Source of the DNA: Janthinobacterium rivuli
GTDB lineage: Bacteria > Pseudomonadota > Gammaproteobacteria > Burkholderiales > Burkholderiaceae_D
Assembly (NCBI RefSeq): GCF_029690045.1
Contig: NZ_CP121464.1
Coordinates: 4,712,001 to 4,776,000, forward strand
Reading direction: 5' to 3'
Length of the DNA stretch: 64,000 nucleotides
Position numbers and translations under genes: made by a program
Notes under the pieces: model-generated
Seen by the model: only the letters and a program-made list of their open reading frames with translations
Databases searched by the model: none
Told to the model about the DNA's origin: nothing
Part shown: in pieces, positions 10,290 to 19,486 of the stretch
How positions within the stretch are numbered: the first letter of the stretch is position 1
Layout: each line of letters starts with the position of its first letter

Positions 10290-10448
10290 GGGGTATCCCT
10301 TTTCTAATTGCCGACAGATTTTCAGGGGCTGTCGTTCACCTCACCACAGGCGACGGAACATCGTTGCCGCCTTTACTACTTTACTTTTAAAACATGATAT
10401 CGGTAGAGAATACTGCACTTACCGATAAAAATCCGGAATTCAAATGAC

Positions 10449-10483
10449 AAAATGCCCGCGTCAGCGAACTGGCGCAGGCATTT
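10449..10483 (-). terminator. Hairpin/terminator between rpsO and pnp
   Basis: On the minus strand an AAATGCC...GGCATTT stem with inner GCGCCAG/CTGACGC pairing and a TTCG tetraloop, followed by TTTTG. It lies 26 bp after rpsO. In other bacteria this region holds an rpsO terminator with read-through and RNase processing that autoregulates pnp. Which of these applies here is not shown. Confidence 0.7.
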
Positions 10484-10508
10484 CTGTATAAACCTTGTAC
10501 GGCAAAAA

Positions 10509-10778
10509 TTACTTGCGCAGACCAAGTTTAGCGATCAGGTCGCGATAACGGGTAGCGTCTTTAGCCTTCAGGTAGGACAACAGGCTCTTACGACGGTTGA
10601 CCATCATGATCAGGCCGCGGCGGGAGTGGTGATCTTTCGAGTGGGCTTTGAAGTGGCCGTTCAGTTCGTTGATGCGAGCTGTCAGCAGTGCAACTTGCAC
10701 TTCAGGGGAGCCGGTGTCGTTTTGACCACGTGCGTTGTCCGCGATGATAGCGGCTTTGTTGATGTTTTCTACTGTCAT
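10509..10778 (-). CDS. rpsO: 30S ribosomal protein S15
   Basis: An 89-aa primary 16S rRNA-binding protein of the small-subunit platform. The start at 10778 ([15 protein letters not shown]) is family-typical; the longer frame to 10823 is discarded. Conserved S15 features are [20 protein letters not shown], the [23 protein letters not shown]-binding segment, and the C-terminal [13 protein letters not shown]. It is upstream of pnp on the same strand. Confidence 0.98.
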   Translation of the reverse strand: MTVENINKAAIIADNARGQNDTGSPEVQVALLTARINELNGHFKAHSKDHHSRRGLIMMVNRRKSLLSYLKAKDATRYRDLIAKLGLRK

Positions 10779-10963
10779 GATAAACCTTTCACATGCGGTG
10801 CACAGAGTCTGAACCCTATCCACCGTGAACTACGATTATTAAAATACTGGCCTATGCTGCCAACCAGACGCGCAAGTATATCGGAAAAATGCCCGCCTGT
10901 ATCCTGCCGTGCGCGCTTTTCTCGGTGCATGATAGGGTTTTCCTGCATTTCAGGAGGTCAACC

Positions 10964-11461
10964 ATGAAAAAACTGCTCAAATCAGCAACACCGCTGCTGT
11001 TTGCCGTGCTGGCCGGCTGCGCCAGCTGGAACGCTCCGCCACCCCAGCCGGGCGAACCGCGCGCCGCCGTAGAAGCACGCCTGGGGCGGCCAAGCAATAT
11101 CTATCAACTGCCCACCGGTCCCGAGCTTGAATACGCCACGGGGCCATATGGCCAGTACACGTACATGGCCCGCTTCGGCCCTGACGACAGGTTAATTTCC
11201 TACGAGCAAGTGCTCGACACACCGGGCTTTGCCCGCATCAAGGTGGGCGTGTCGACGCAGCAAGACGTGCTGCACACCCTGGGCCGCCCGACGGAAACCT
11301 CGTATCTGTCGCTGCCAAAATTGCACGTCTGGTCCTACCGCTACAAGGAATCGGGCGTGTGGGATTCCATGATGCACGTGCACTTCGACCACGACGGCAT
11401 CGTGCGCATGATGATGAACGGGCCCGATCCGGCCAAGGAAGAGCGGCGCTTTTTCTGGTGA
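10964..11461 (+). CDS. SmpA/OmlA (BamE-like) family lipoprotein
   Basis: A 165-aa predicted outer-membrane lipoprotein. The start at 10964 follows an AGGAGGT ribosome site; the longer frame from 10889 has none. The signal sequence MKKLLKSATPLLFAVLAGCA ends in an LAGC lipobox. The mature part has repeated short-motif helices of the BamE kind (AAVEARLGRPSNIYQLP; ARIKVGVSTQQDVLHTLGRP) and a basic tail. It is convergent with leuA, only 8 bp away. Distinct from canonical BamE in length and context, so no gene symbol is given. Confidence 0.75.
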   Translation: MKKLLKSATPLLFAVLAGCASWNAPPPQPGEPRAAVEARLGRPSNIYQLPTGPELEYATGPYGQYTYMARFGPDDRLISYEQVLDTPGFARIKVGVSTQQDVLHTLGRPTETSYLSLPKLHVWSYRYKESGVWDSMMHVHFDHDGIVRMMMNGPDPAKEERRFFW

Positions 11462-11469
11462 AGACAGCC

Positions 11470-13014
11470 TTATGGTTGGGGATCGATACGCTCATCCTTG
11501 GCGTGCAGTTTATTGAGCGCCGACAAATACGCCTTGGCCGACGCCACGATGATATCCGGGTCGGCGCCCACGCCGTTGACGATGCGCCCGTCGCGCGACA
11601 GCCGCATCGTCACTTCGCCCTGCGACTGCGTGCCCGTGCTGATGGCGTTGACGGAGAACAGGACCAGCTCGGCACCGCTGGCGGCCGCACTTTCGATGGC
11701 ATTGACGGTCGCGTCGACGGGACCGTCGCCCTGCCCTTCGCAACTGCGCTGCACGCCGCCGACGAGAAACTCCACGCGCGCATGCGGTACGGCGCCCGTC
11801 GTCGACTGCTGTGTCAGGGAAATGAAACGGTAGTGCTCACTCTCCTGCGCCTGCTGCTCCTCGCTGACGAGGGCCATGATGTCTTCGTCGAAAATCTCGG
11901 ATTTCCGGTCCGCCAGCTCCTTGAAGCGCAGGAAGGCCGCGTTGACTTCCGCCTCGGATTCCAGCGCGATGCCCAGCTCGTGCAGCCGCTGCTTGAAGGC
12001 ATTGCGCCCCGACAATTTGCCGAGGACGATCTTGTTGGCCGTCCAGCCTACGTCTTCGGCGCGCATGATTTCATACGTTTCGCGCGCTTTTAAAATGCCA
12101 TCCTGGTGGATGCCGGACGCGTGCGCGAAGGCGTTCGCGCCGACGACGGCCTTGTTCGGCTGCACGGCAAAGCCCGTGATCTGCGACACCATCTTGGACG
12201 CGGCGACGATCTGCGTCGTATCGATGCCCACCGTCAAGTTGTAATAGGCGGCGCGCGTGCGCAGCGCCATCACCACTTCTTCCAGCGCCGTGTTGCCGGC
12301 CCGCTCGCCCAAGCCATTGACGGTACACTCGATCTGCCGCGCGCCGCCGATCATGACGCCGGCCAGCGAATTGGCCACAGCCAGGCCCAGGTCATTATGA
12401 CAATGCACGGACCAGATGGCTTTATCGGAGTTTGGTATGCGTTCGCGCAAGCGCTTGATGGTGGCGCCAAAGATTTCCGGCACGGCATAACCCACGGTAT
12501 CGGGGAAATTGATGGTGGTGGCGCCCTCGGCGATCACGCCTTCCAGCACGCGGCAGAGAAAATCCTCGTCCGAACGGCTGCCGTCTTCGGGGCTGAACTC
12601 GATATCGTCCGTGAACTGGCGCGCGTAGCGCACGGCGTTTTGCGCCTGCGTCAGCACTTGCTCTGGCGTCATGCGCAGCTTGATCTGCATGTGCAGGGGC
12701 GAGGTGGCGATAAACGTGTGGATGCGCTTGCGCTCGGCCGGCTGCAGCGCTTCAGCGGCGCGGGCGATGTCGCGGTCGTTGGCGCGCGACAGCGAGCAGA
12801 TGGTGGACTCGCGCACGGCGCCGGCAATCGCCCGTATCGACTCGAAGTCGCCTTGCGAGGCGGCGGCGAAGCCCGCTTCGATCACGTCAACCTTCAGGCG
12901 TTCAAGCTGCTTGGCGATGCGCAGCTTTTCCTCGCGCGTCATGGAAGCGCCCGGCGATTGCTCGCCGTCGCGCAAGGTGGTGTCAAAAATGATGAGTCGG
13001 TTGCTGGTGTTCAT
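11470..13014 (-). CDS. leuA: 2-isopropylmalate synthase
   Basis: First committed enzyme of leucine biosynthesis, condensing acetyl-CoA with 2-oxoisovalerate. The 514 aa carry the DRE-TIM barrel metallolyase motif ([18 protein letters not shown]), the metal-binding [13 protein letters not shown], and [18 protein letters not shown]. The C-terminal LeuA allosteric domain (from about residue 380, ending in the [19 protein letters not shown] region) allows leucine feedback. It is downstream of pssA and near ilvBNC, so branched-chain amino acid genes are clustered here. Confidence 0.97.
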   Translation of the reverse strand: MNTSNRLIIFDTTLRDGEQSPGASMTREEKLRIAKQLERLKVDVIEAGFAAASQGDFESIRAIAGAVRESTICSLSRANDRDIARAAEALQPAERKRIHTFIATSPLHMQIKLRMTPEQVLTQAQNAVRYARQFTDDIEFSPEDGSRSDEDFLCRVLEGVIAEGATTINFPDTVGYAVPEIFGATIKRLRERIPNSDKAIWSVHCHNDLGLAVANSLAGVMIGGARQIECTVNGLGERAGNTALEEVVMALRTRAAYYNLTVGIDTTQIVAASKMVSQITGFAVQPNKAVVGANAFAHASGIHQDGILKARETYEIMRAEDVGWTANKIVLGKLSGRNAFKQRLHELGIALESEAEVNAAFLRFKELADRKSEIFDEDIMALVSEEQQAQESEHYRFISLTQQSTTGAVPHARVEFLVGGVQRSCEGQGDGPVDATVNAIESAAASGAELVLFSVNAISTGTQSQGEVTMRLSRDGRIVNGVGADPDIIVASAKAYLSALNKLHAKDERIDPQP

Positions 13015-13062
13015 GGCTGCTCCTGGCTGGCTGAAGACTGGCGACGCTACCGACTCAACGCA

Positions 13063-13914
13063 TCAATGCTCGGGGTCGGTCTGAATGATGCTGACGGGCT
13101 TGCCCTTCGCCATGCGCCAGAAAAACACGGCGTAGCCGGACAGGCCATAGGCGACGAAAATCGGGAACAGCACTTTCGGCGGGTCGATGGAAATGAGCGC
13201 AAAGAACAATGCCAGCAGGAATACCACGATGAAAGGCACGGACTTGCGGAAATTCACATCCTTGAAGCTGTAGAACGGCACGTTGGTGACCATGGTCAGG
13301 CCGGAGAACAGGGCGATCGTCCACGACACCCAGGCCAGCTGGTTGCCGGCAAATTCCAGGTCGTTCATCAGCAGGATGAAGCCGGCCACCATGGCCGCTG
13401 CCGCCGGGCTGGGCAAGCCCTGGAAGAAGCGCTTGTCGACCACGGCGATATTCGTGTTGAAGCGGGCCAGACGCAAGGCGGCGCCGGCGCAATACACGAA
13501 GGCGGCCAGCCAGCCCAGCTTGCCCATGCCGCGCAGCGACCATTCATAGATCACCAGCGCCGGTGCGGCGCCGAACGAGACCATGTCGGACAGGCTGTCG
13601 TACTGGGCGCCGAATTCGCTCTGCGTATTCGTCAGGCGCGCGATGCGGCCGTCGAGGCCGTCGAGGATCATGGCGATGAAGATGGCCCAGGCCGCGTGTT
13701 CGAATTTCTGGTTCATGGCCATGACGATGGCGTAGAAGCCGCAAAACAGGGCTGCCGTCGTGAAGGCATTCGGCAACAGATAGATGCCGCGGCGGCGCAA
13801 GGTTTTCTTGCCAGTACCCTCGGTCACCGGCTGGCGCACGAATTTGCTGAAGCGGGACGCTTTGGATGCTGCGGGAGTGCCGTTCTTGCCTCTACGACGG
13901 GGGAAGTTTGCCAT
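13063..13914 (-). CDS. pssA: CDP-diacylglycerol-serine O-phosphatidyltransferase
   Basis: A 283-aa inner-membrane enzyme making phosphatidylserine from CDP-diacylglycerol and serine. The CDP-alcohol phosphotransferase motif DG-x2-AR-x8-G-x3-D-x3-D is seen as DGLDGRIARLTNTQSEFGAQ followed by YDSLSD. About seven membrane helices follow an N-terminal basic tail. The start at 13914 (MANFPRRRG) is preferred to the longer frame at 13968. In betaproteobacteria pssA commonly sits between ilvC and leuA; here two SIMPL genes and an MFS gene intervene. Confidence 0.95.
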   Translation of the reverse strand: MANFPRRRGKNGTPAASKASRFSKFVRQPVTEGTGKKTLRRRGIYLLPNAFTTAALFCGFYAIVMAMNQKFEHAAWAIFIAMILDGLDGRIARLTNTQSEFGAQYDSLSDMVSFGAAPALVIYEWSLRGMGKLGWLAAFVYCAGAALRLARFNTNIAVVDKRFFQGLPSPAAAAMVAGFILLMNDLEFAGNQLAWVSWTIALFSGLTMVTNVPFYSFKDVNFRKSVPFIVVFLLALFFALISIDPPKVLFPIFVAYGLSGYAVFFWRMAKGKPVSIIQTDPEH

Positions 13915-14071
13915 GTTGTTCCATATCTTGTGTACTGCGGGGGATTCGGTGCCAGATGGCAGGCGCATTCGTCTTGCGGCATGCGCCTGCCGATGTTGCC
14001 ATTATAGAGGAGCCACCGCCAAAGAAAAGCGCGGCGGCGTCAAGCCGGCAATATTGACGCCTGCTCAAGCA

Positions 14072-14827
14072 TTATTTGAACTTGATCTTGGCCACCAGGC
14101 CCATGTTGAGGGTCGTTTCGCCTGCCTCGAAGCTCGGCTCGGCGACCTGGTTGCCGCCATAGCCCATGGAGTCGGCGCTCATGTTGCGCGCGCCGGCCAC
14201 GCTGACGCGCTGCGCGTAATTGCCCGAGCCTTCGAAATCGATGGTGTCGATCACGGCGTCATTGACAGTGCGGCCCATGGCGCCGGCGATGGCGGCCACG
14301 CGCTCGTTGAGGTTCTTGTAGGCGGCGGCGATGCGCTGGTCGTCGAGCTTGCGGATGGTGGCGGGCGCCAGGCCGAAGTTCAGGCGGTTCAGGGTCAGCA
14401 CGCCTTGCGCCGCGGAAACGGTTTTCGGCAAGGCAGCCAGATTGGTCGTCGTTACCTGCAGATACTGACCCACACGCCAGCCGGTCGGCACTCTAGGCTT
14501 GGCCGCGACGCCTGGCGGCAGGGGCGCCGTTTCCGGGTACACGGCATACGTGTAGTAGCCCTGGGTCTTCAGCACGGCTTGCGGATCGGCTTTCTTGACG
14601 ATGGCCGCGCCCTGGTTCATCTTCTGGTTCACGCGCGAGGCGGCGGCAACCTTGTCCTTGTCCTGCTCTTCGATGGCCAGGGTGACAGTCACCTGGTCGT
14701 TCGCATGCACCACTTCGCCATTCGCGGGCACCACCACGAGGGTGCCGGAAGTGGGCAAGGTTTGGGCTTGGGCACCCAGGGCAATGGTAGCGGCGGCGGC
14801 AGCCAGCAGCGATTTCATGACGGTCAT
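14072..14827 (-). CDS. SIMPL-domain (DUF541) periplasmic protein, copy 1
   Basis: 251 aa with signal peptide MTVMKSLLAAAAATIALGAQAQ, then a SIMPL domain: GTLVVVPANGEVVHANDQVT, VNQKMNQGAAIVKK, GWRVGQYLQVTT, LNRLNFGLAP, and a C-terminal KIKFK. Members bind or stabilise partners in the periplasm in other organisms (for example BP26/OMP28-type proteins). The exact role is unknown. The copy at 14938-15693 is the same length and clearly paralogous. The start has an AGGAGAA ribosome site. Confidence 0.85.
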   Translation of the reverse strand: MTVMKSLLAAAAATIALGAQAQTLPTSGTLVVVPANGEVVHANDQVTVTLAIEEQDKDKVAAASRVNQKMNQGAAIVKKADPQAVLKTQGYYTYAVYPETAPLPPGVAAKPRVPTGWRVGQYLQVTTTNLAALPKTVSAAQGVLTLNRLNFGLAPATIRKLDDQRIAAAYKNLNERVAAIAGAMGRTVNDAVIDTIDFEGSGNYAQRVSVAGARNMSADSMGYGGNQVAEPSFEAGETTLNMGLVAKIKFK

Positions 14828-14853
14828 AATGTTCTCCTGGAAAATAATGGGGC

Positions 14854-14883
14854 AAAAACAACCATGGGGCCAATAGCCCCATG
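14854..14883 (-). terminator. Terminator between the two SIMPL genes
   Basis: On the minus strand CATGGGGC-TATTG-GCCCCATG is followed by GTTGTTTTTG. It ends the upstream SIMPL gene (14938-15693), so the two copies may be partly independently expressed. Confidence 0.65.
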
Positions 14884-14898
14884 ATTATTAAAACATTT

Positions 14899-14921
14899 CA
14901 ATGTGGAATACTTCCACATTG
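14899..14921. repeat. Perfect inverted repeat between SIMPL genes
   Basis: Ten-base arms CAATGTGGAA and TTCCACATTG separated by 3 nt. It lies just after the stop of the upstream SIMPL gene. It could be an RNA hairpin that protects the 3' end, or a protein-binding palindrome. The sequence alone does not decide. Confidence 0.6.
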
Positions 14922-14937
14922 GCGAGCTTACTTGTGC

Positions 14938-15693
14938 TTACTTGAACTTGACCTTGCCGACGACACGCATGTCGAGCGTCGTTTCGCCCGGCTCGAAGCT
15001 CGGTTCTGCAACGGTGCTGTCTTCGGCCATCTTGGCGCTGCGCATCATCATCGGTGCGGCGGCAGCACGGTTTTCGGTGACATAGTTGCCCGAACCTTCG
15101 AAGTCCACCGTATCGAGCACGGCGTCGGAAACGTTGCGGCCCATGGCCTTGGCGATGGCGGCCACGCGCTCGTTCAGGTTTTTATACGTGGCGGCGATGC
15201 GCTGGTCGTCCAGCAGGCGGATGGTTTCCGGCTTCAGGCCGAAATTCAAGCCATTCAGGGTCAGCACGCCTTGCGCCGCCGACACGGTTTTTGGCAAGGA
15301 CGCCAGATTGGCCGTCGTCACTTCCAGATACTGGCCGACACGCCAGGCCGTAGGCAAACGCGGCTTGGCCACGGCGCCGGCCGGCAATGGGCGCTCTTCC
15401 GGGTACACGGGATAGGTGTAGTAGCCGTACGATTTGAGTGCCGCCGACGGGTCGGCCTGCTTGACGATGGCGATGCCCTTGTTCATCTTCTGGTTGACTC
15501 TCGACGCGGCGGCAGCCTTGTCCTTGTCCTGTTCTTCAACGGCCAGGGTAGCGACCACCTGGTCATTGACATGCTTGACTTCGCCAAATGCGGGTACGAC
15601 CACCAGAGTGCCGTTGGTTGGCAAGGTTTGAGCTTGTGCGCTCAGGGCAACGGTCGCTGCGGCGGCAACAAGGACGGATTTCATCACGGTCAT
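14938..15693 (-). CDS. SIMPL-domain (DUF541) periplasmic protein, copy 2
   Basis: 251 aa, tandem paralogue of the gene at 14072-14827. It shares the signal peptide pattern (MTVMKSVLVAAAATVALSAQ), GTLVVVPAFGEVKHVNDQVV, VNQKMNKGIAIVKQ, AWRVGQYLEVTT, and LNGLNFGLKPETIR. The main differences are near the C-terminus (NRAAAAPMMMRSAKMAEDS). It is upstream of copy 1 with 110 bp between them, holding a terminator and a palindrome. It probably arose by duplication. No substrate or partner is visible. Confidence 0.85.
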   Translation of the reverse strand: MTVMKSVLVAAAATVALSAQAQTLPTNGTLVVVPAFGEVKHVNDQVVATLAVEEQDKDKAAAASRVNQKMNKGIAIVKQADPSAALKSYGYYTYPVYPEERPLPAGAVAKPRLPTAWRVGQYLEVTTANLASLPKTVSAAQGVLTLNGLNFGLKPETIRLLDDQRIAATYKNLNERVAAIAKAMGRNVSDAVLDTVDFEGSGNYVTENRAAAAPMMMRSAKMAEDSTVAEPSFEPGETTLDMRVVGKVKFK

Positions 15694-15730
15694 GGGGGTA
15701 CTCCTAGGTAGTTAATGTGGCTGACAGCCC

Positions 15731-15761
15731 GCGAAAGGGACGCTTTTGCCATCCCTTTCGC
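15731..15761 (-). other. Hairpin in the leader of the SIMPL genes
   Basis: GCGAAAGGGA and TCCCTTTCGC form a perfect 10-bp stem with an 11-nt loop, 38-68 bp upstream of the SIMPL copy 2 start. It is probably in the 5' untranslated RNA. The minus-strand transcript has no U-run after the stem, so a terminator is unlikely. Confidence 0.45.
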
Positions 15762-15899
15762 CTGAGAAACTTGTCAAACTGTGTAGATTCTAACGCCTCA
15801 TTCATTCCTGTGGCGCAAATTAACAAATCGTCACAAAATGTGCTTGCCAGTCACATCTGCTCACATTTCAACACACTGCCATCATAAATAACAATGTTA

Positions 15900-17138
15900 T
15901 TAGTGGCCTACGACTGCGCCACCGCTGCGCCGGCCCGGCTTGAAACTGTGGCGGTGCGCGCGCCAGGCGATGGTCAATGCCACCAGCAGCAAGGCCAGCA
16001 TGGCCCACGGGAACGATGCCGCGCCATAGCCGTCGAGCAGCAAGCCGCCCGCCAGGCCGCCGCCCGCGATGGCCACGTTCCAGATGGTCGCCACCATCGC
16101 TTGCGCCACATCCATGCCGTCGCCGGCCGCGTCCGCCGACGCCGTCTGCAGCAAGGTGCCGGCGCCGCCGAAGGTGATGCCCCAGATGGCCATGCTGACA
16201 TAGATCACGGCAGGCGAGTCCATCGCCAGGCCCAGCGCCACCATCACGAGGGCCAAGGCGGCGATGCAGCCCAGCACGAGCGGACGCAGCCAGCGGTCGA
16301 TCAGCTGGCTGACCAGCCAGATGCCGGCCAAGGAACCCACGCCATACACGAGCAACACCAGGTCAACGCGGGGGCGCAAGCCGGACGGCGCCAGGAACGG
16401 CGCGATATAGGTATACAGAATGTTATGCGCCAGCATCCAGGCGACGATGACAAACAGAATCGGCCGCACGCCCGGCGTCAGGAACACCTGGCGGATCGAC
16501 AGGCGCTCGCCATTCTTTTGCCCAGGGTAATCGGGCACGACCAGCAGCACCCACGCGACCAGCACCACGGCCAGTCCCGACATGATGCCGAAAATGCTGC
16601 GCCAGCCCAGCACGCCGCCCATCAGGGTACCCAGCGGCACGCCCAAGGACAGGGCCAGCGGCGTGCCGATCATGGCAATGGCCATCGCCCTGCCCTGTTG
16701 TTCCACGCTCACCATGCGGCGCGCGTAGCCGGCCATCAAGCCCCAGGCCAGCCCGGCGGCCATGCCGGTGACGAAGCGCGAGGCCAGGGCAACCATATAG
16801 TTGGGCGACAGGGCCGTCGCCGTATTGAAGATCAAAAAGCCGACGATGGCCAGCAGCAAGACATTGCGCCGGCGCCAGCCGCTCGTCAGTGCCGTCAGCG
16901 GGATCGCCGTCAGGATGGAGCCGATGGCGTAGACGGTCACCAGTTGGCCCGTCATGACTTCGGAAATATTCAGGTCGCGGGCAATCTGCGGCAGCAAGCC
17001 GGCCGGCAAGGTTTCCGACAGGAGGGCGAGAAACGCCGTCATGGCCAGGGCCAGCAAGGCCAGGACGGGAAGCCGTTCGGAAATGGAAGATTCTGCAGTG
17101 CCCGGCATGGGTACTGTGGTGGTAATGCGGTCAGTCAT
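15900..17138 (-). CDS. MFS transporter (DHA1/AraJ-like exporter)
   Basis: A 412-aa major facilitator with 12 predicted helices. The N-terminal LPVLALLALAMTAFLALLSE and ETLPAGLLPQIARDLNISE match the AraJ/YdhP group, and the loop 2-3 region (LTSGWRRRNVLLLA) is MFS-like. The motif-C-like GTPLALSLGVPLGTLMGGVL in helix 5 is typical of drug:H+ antiporters. The substrate is unknown. It is a single gene with its own 200-bp upstream region. Confidence 0.88.
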   Translation of the reverse strand: MTDRITTTVPMPGTAESSISERLPVLALLALAMTAFLALLSETLPAGLLPQIARDLNISEVMTGQLVTVYAIGSILTAIPLTALTSGWRRRNVLLLAIVGFLIFNTATALSPNYMVALASRFVTGMAAGLAWGLMAGYARRMVSVEQQGRAMAIAMIGTPLALSLGVPLGTLMGGVLGWRSIFGIMSGLAVVLVAWVLLVVPDYPGQKNGERLSIRQVFLTPGVRPILFVIVAWMLAHNILYTYIAPFLAPSGLRPRVDLVLLVYGVGSLAGIWLVSQLIDRWLRPLVLGCIAALALVMVALGLAMDSPAVIYVSMAIWGITFGGAGTLLQTASADAAGDGMDVAQAMVATIWNVAIAGGGLAGGLLLDGYGAASFPWAMLALLLVALTIAWRAHRHSFKPGRRSGGAVVGH

Positions 17139-17342
17139 AGGGGTCCTTCAGGTTGCCAAGCGGCTGATCAGTTAGCGCCTGGCGTGCTACAAAAGCGGTG
17201 ATGCGCGTTGCGGTCGGCAGATACCGAAACAGATGCAGTCCATGTAAAACTGCAAAGGAAGGGCGGGATTATATAGGAATATAAAAAGACAGGAGGCGGG
17301 CGAAAAGCGTGCGCGCCAACGTGCGCGCCAAAACAACCGCGC

Positions 17343-17792
17343 TTACGCTGGCGTCATGCAGGCATCATTGGCTGCCTTGCGTGGCGAAAACCAGGCATTC
17401 GATTTCGGACTGTACAGCAAGGCGCAGATGACGGCGAACAGGAGCGCGCCAGGCAAGACGTGCATTTTGACCGGCAAGGTCGCCAGGCAGATCACAATGT
17501 CGATCACGCCCCACACCAGATAAACGGTGCGCGCGCCACGCTGCCTTTGCAGCATGGCCAGCGCCGCCACCAGGTTAATGCCCATGCTAAACATCAAAAT
17601 CGCGTATTGCGCCTCGGCGGAAATCACGCTGTGCCCCATTTCGGCCTGCATGGCGGGATCGTTGCGGCCGAGGTAGGACGACACCAGCGCTGACAGCGAG
17701 CCGAAAATCAGAAACCAGCAGCTGATGGTCACCAGGAAGGGGCGCTTGACCACATGAAGATTCCCGACAAAAACTTTAGAAAAAACAAGCAT
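17343..17792 (-). CDS. Small integral membrane protein, unknown function
   Basis: A 149-aa product with four hydrophobic segments: PFLVTISCWFLIFGSLSAL, AEAQYAILMFSMGINLVAAL, RTVYLVWGVIDIVICLA, and VLPGALLFAVICALLY. The start at 17792 (MLVFSKVFVGN) is chosen because the longer frame (to 17921) runs through the ilvC terminator. No strong ribosome site is visible. No family is named with confidence. Confidence 0.65.
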   Translation of the reverse strand: MLVFSKVFVGNLHVVKRPFLVTISCWFLIFGSLSALVSSYLGRNDPAMQAEMGHSVISAEAQYAILMFSMGINLVAALAMLQRQRGARTVYLVWGVIDIVICLATLPVKMHVLPGALLFAVICALLYSPKSNAWFSPRKAANDACMTPA

Positions 17793-17856
17793 GATGCTGA
17801 CGGTAGGATTGAATGGGCCTGATTGTAACGGATGTTGCTGGCAAAACGATGCGCAT

Positions 17857-17882
17857 AAAAAAGCCGGCTTGCGCCGGCTTCT
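17857..17882 (-). terminator. Rho-independent terminator of ilvBNC
   Basis: On the minus strand AGCCGGC-GCAA-GCCGGCT is followed by a run of T. It is 20 bp after the ilvC stop. Confidence 0.9.
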
Positions 17883-17901
17883 TGTAAAGAACGATAACTG
17901 C

Positions 17902-18984
<1,083 letters not shown>

Positions 18985-18992
18985 TTATATTT

Positions 18993-19484
18993 TTATACTT
19001 TGAGGATGCGTTCGCCGCGGCCGATGCCGGAACCACCCGTACGGACGGTTTCCAGGATGGCGGCGCGGTCGATCGAATCGATGAACGCGTCGAGCTTGAC
19101 CTTGTTGCCGGTCAGCTCGATCGTGTACGTCTTTTCGGTGACATCGATGATGCGGCCACGGAAGATATCGGCGGTGCGCTTCATTTCCTCGCGCTCCTTG
19201 CCCACGGCACGAACCTTGATCAGCATCAACTCGCGTTCGATATGCTGGCCTTCGGTCAGGTCCACCACTTTCACCACTTCGATGAGGCGGTTCAAGTGCT
19301 TGGTGATCTGCTCGATGATGTCGTCCGAGCCGCTGGTGACGATGGTCATGCGCGACAGGGTCGAGTCTTCCGTCGGCGCCACGGTCAACGTTTCGATGTT
19401 GTAGCCGCGTGCCGAGAACAGGCCCACCACGCGCGACAGGGCGCCCGCTTCGTTTTCCAGCAAGACAGAAATAATATGGCGCAT
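18993..19484 (-). CDS. ilvN: Acetolactate synthase small (regulatory) subunit
   Basis: 163 aa, the length of IlvH-type subunits. The ACT domain opens the protein (MRHIISVLLENEAGALSRVV, GLFSARGYNIETLTVAPTED) and gives valine feedback control. The C-terminal part (LTGNKVKLDAFIDSIDRAAI) activates the large subunit. The start at 19484 is the conserved one. It lies 2 bp after ilvB and before ilvC, so the operon is translationally tight. Confidence 0.96.
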   Translation of the reverse strand: MRHIISVLLENEAGALSRVVGLFSARGYNIETLTVAPTEDSTLSRMTIVTSGSDDIIEQITKHLNRLIEVVKVVDLTEGQHIERELMLIKVRAVGKEREEMKRTADIFRGRIIDVTEKTYTIELTGNKVKLDAFIDSIDRAAILETVRTGGSGIGRGERILKV

Positions 19485-19486
19485 GA

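Noticed and set aside
8325..10307. 660-codon open frame on the plus strand
   Set aside because: Antisense to pnp over its whole length.
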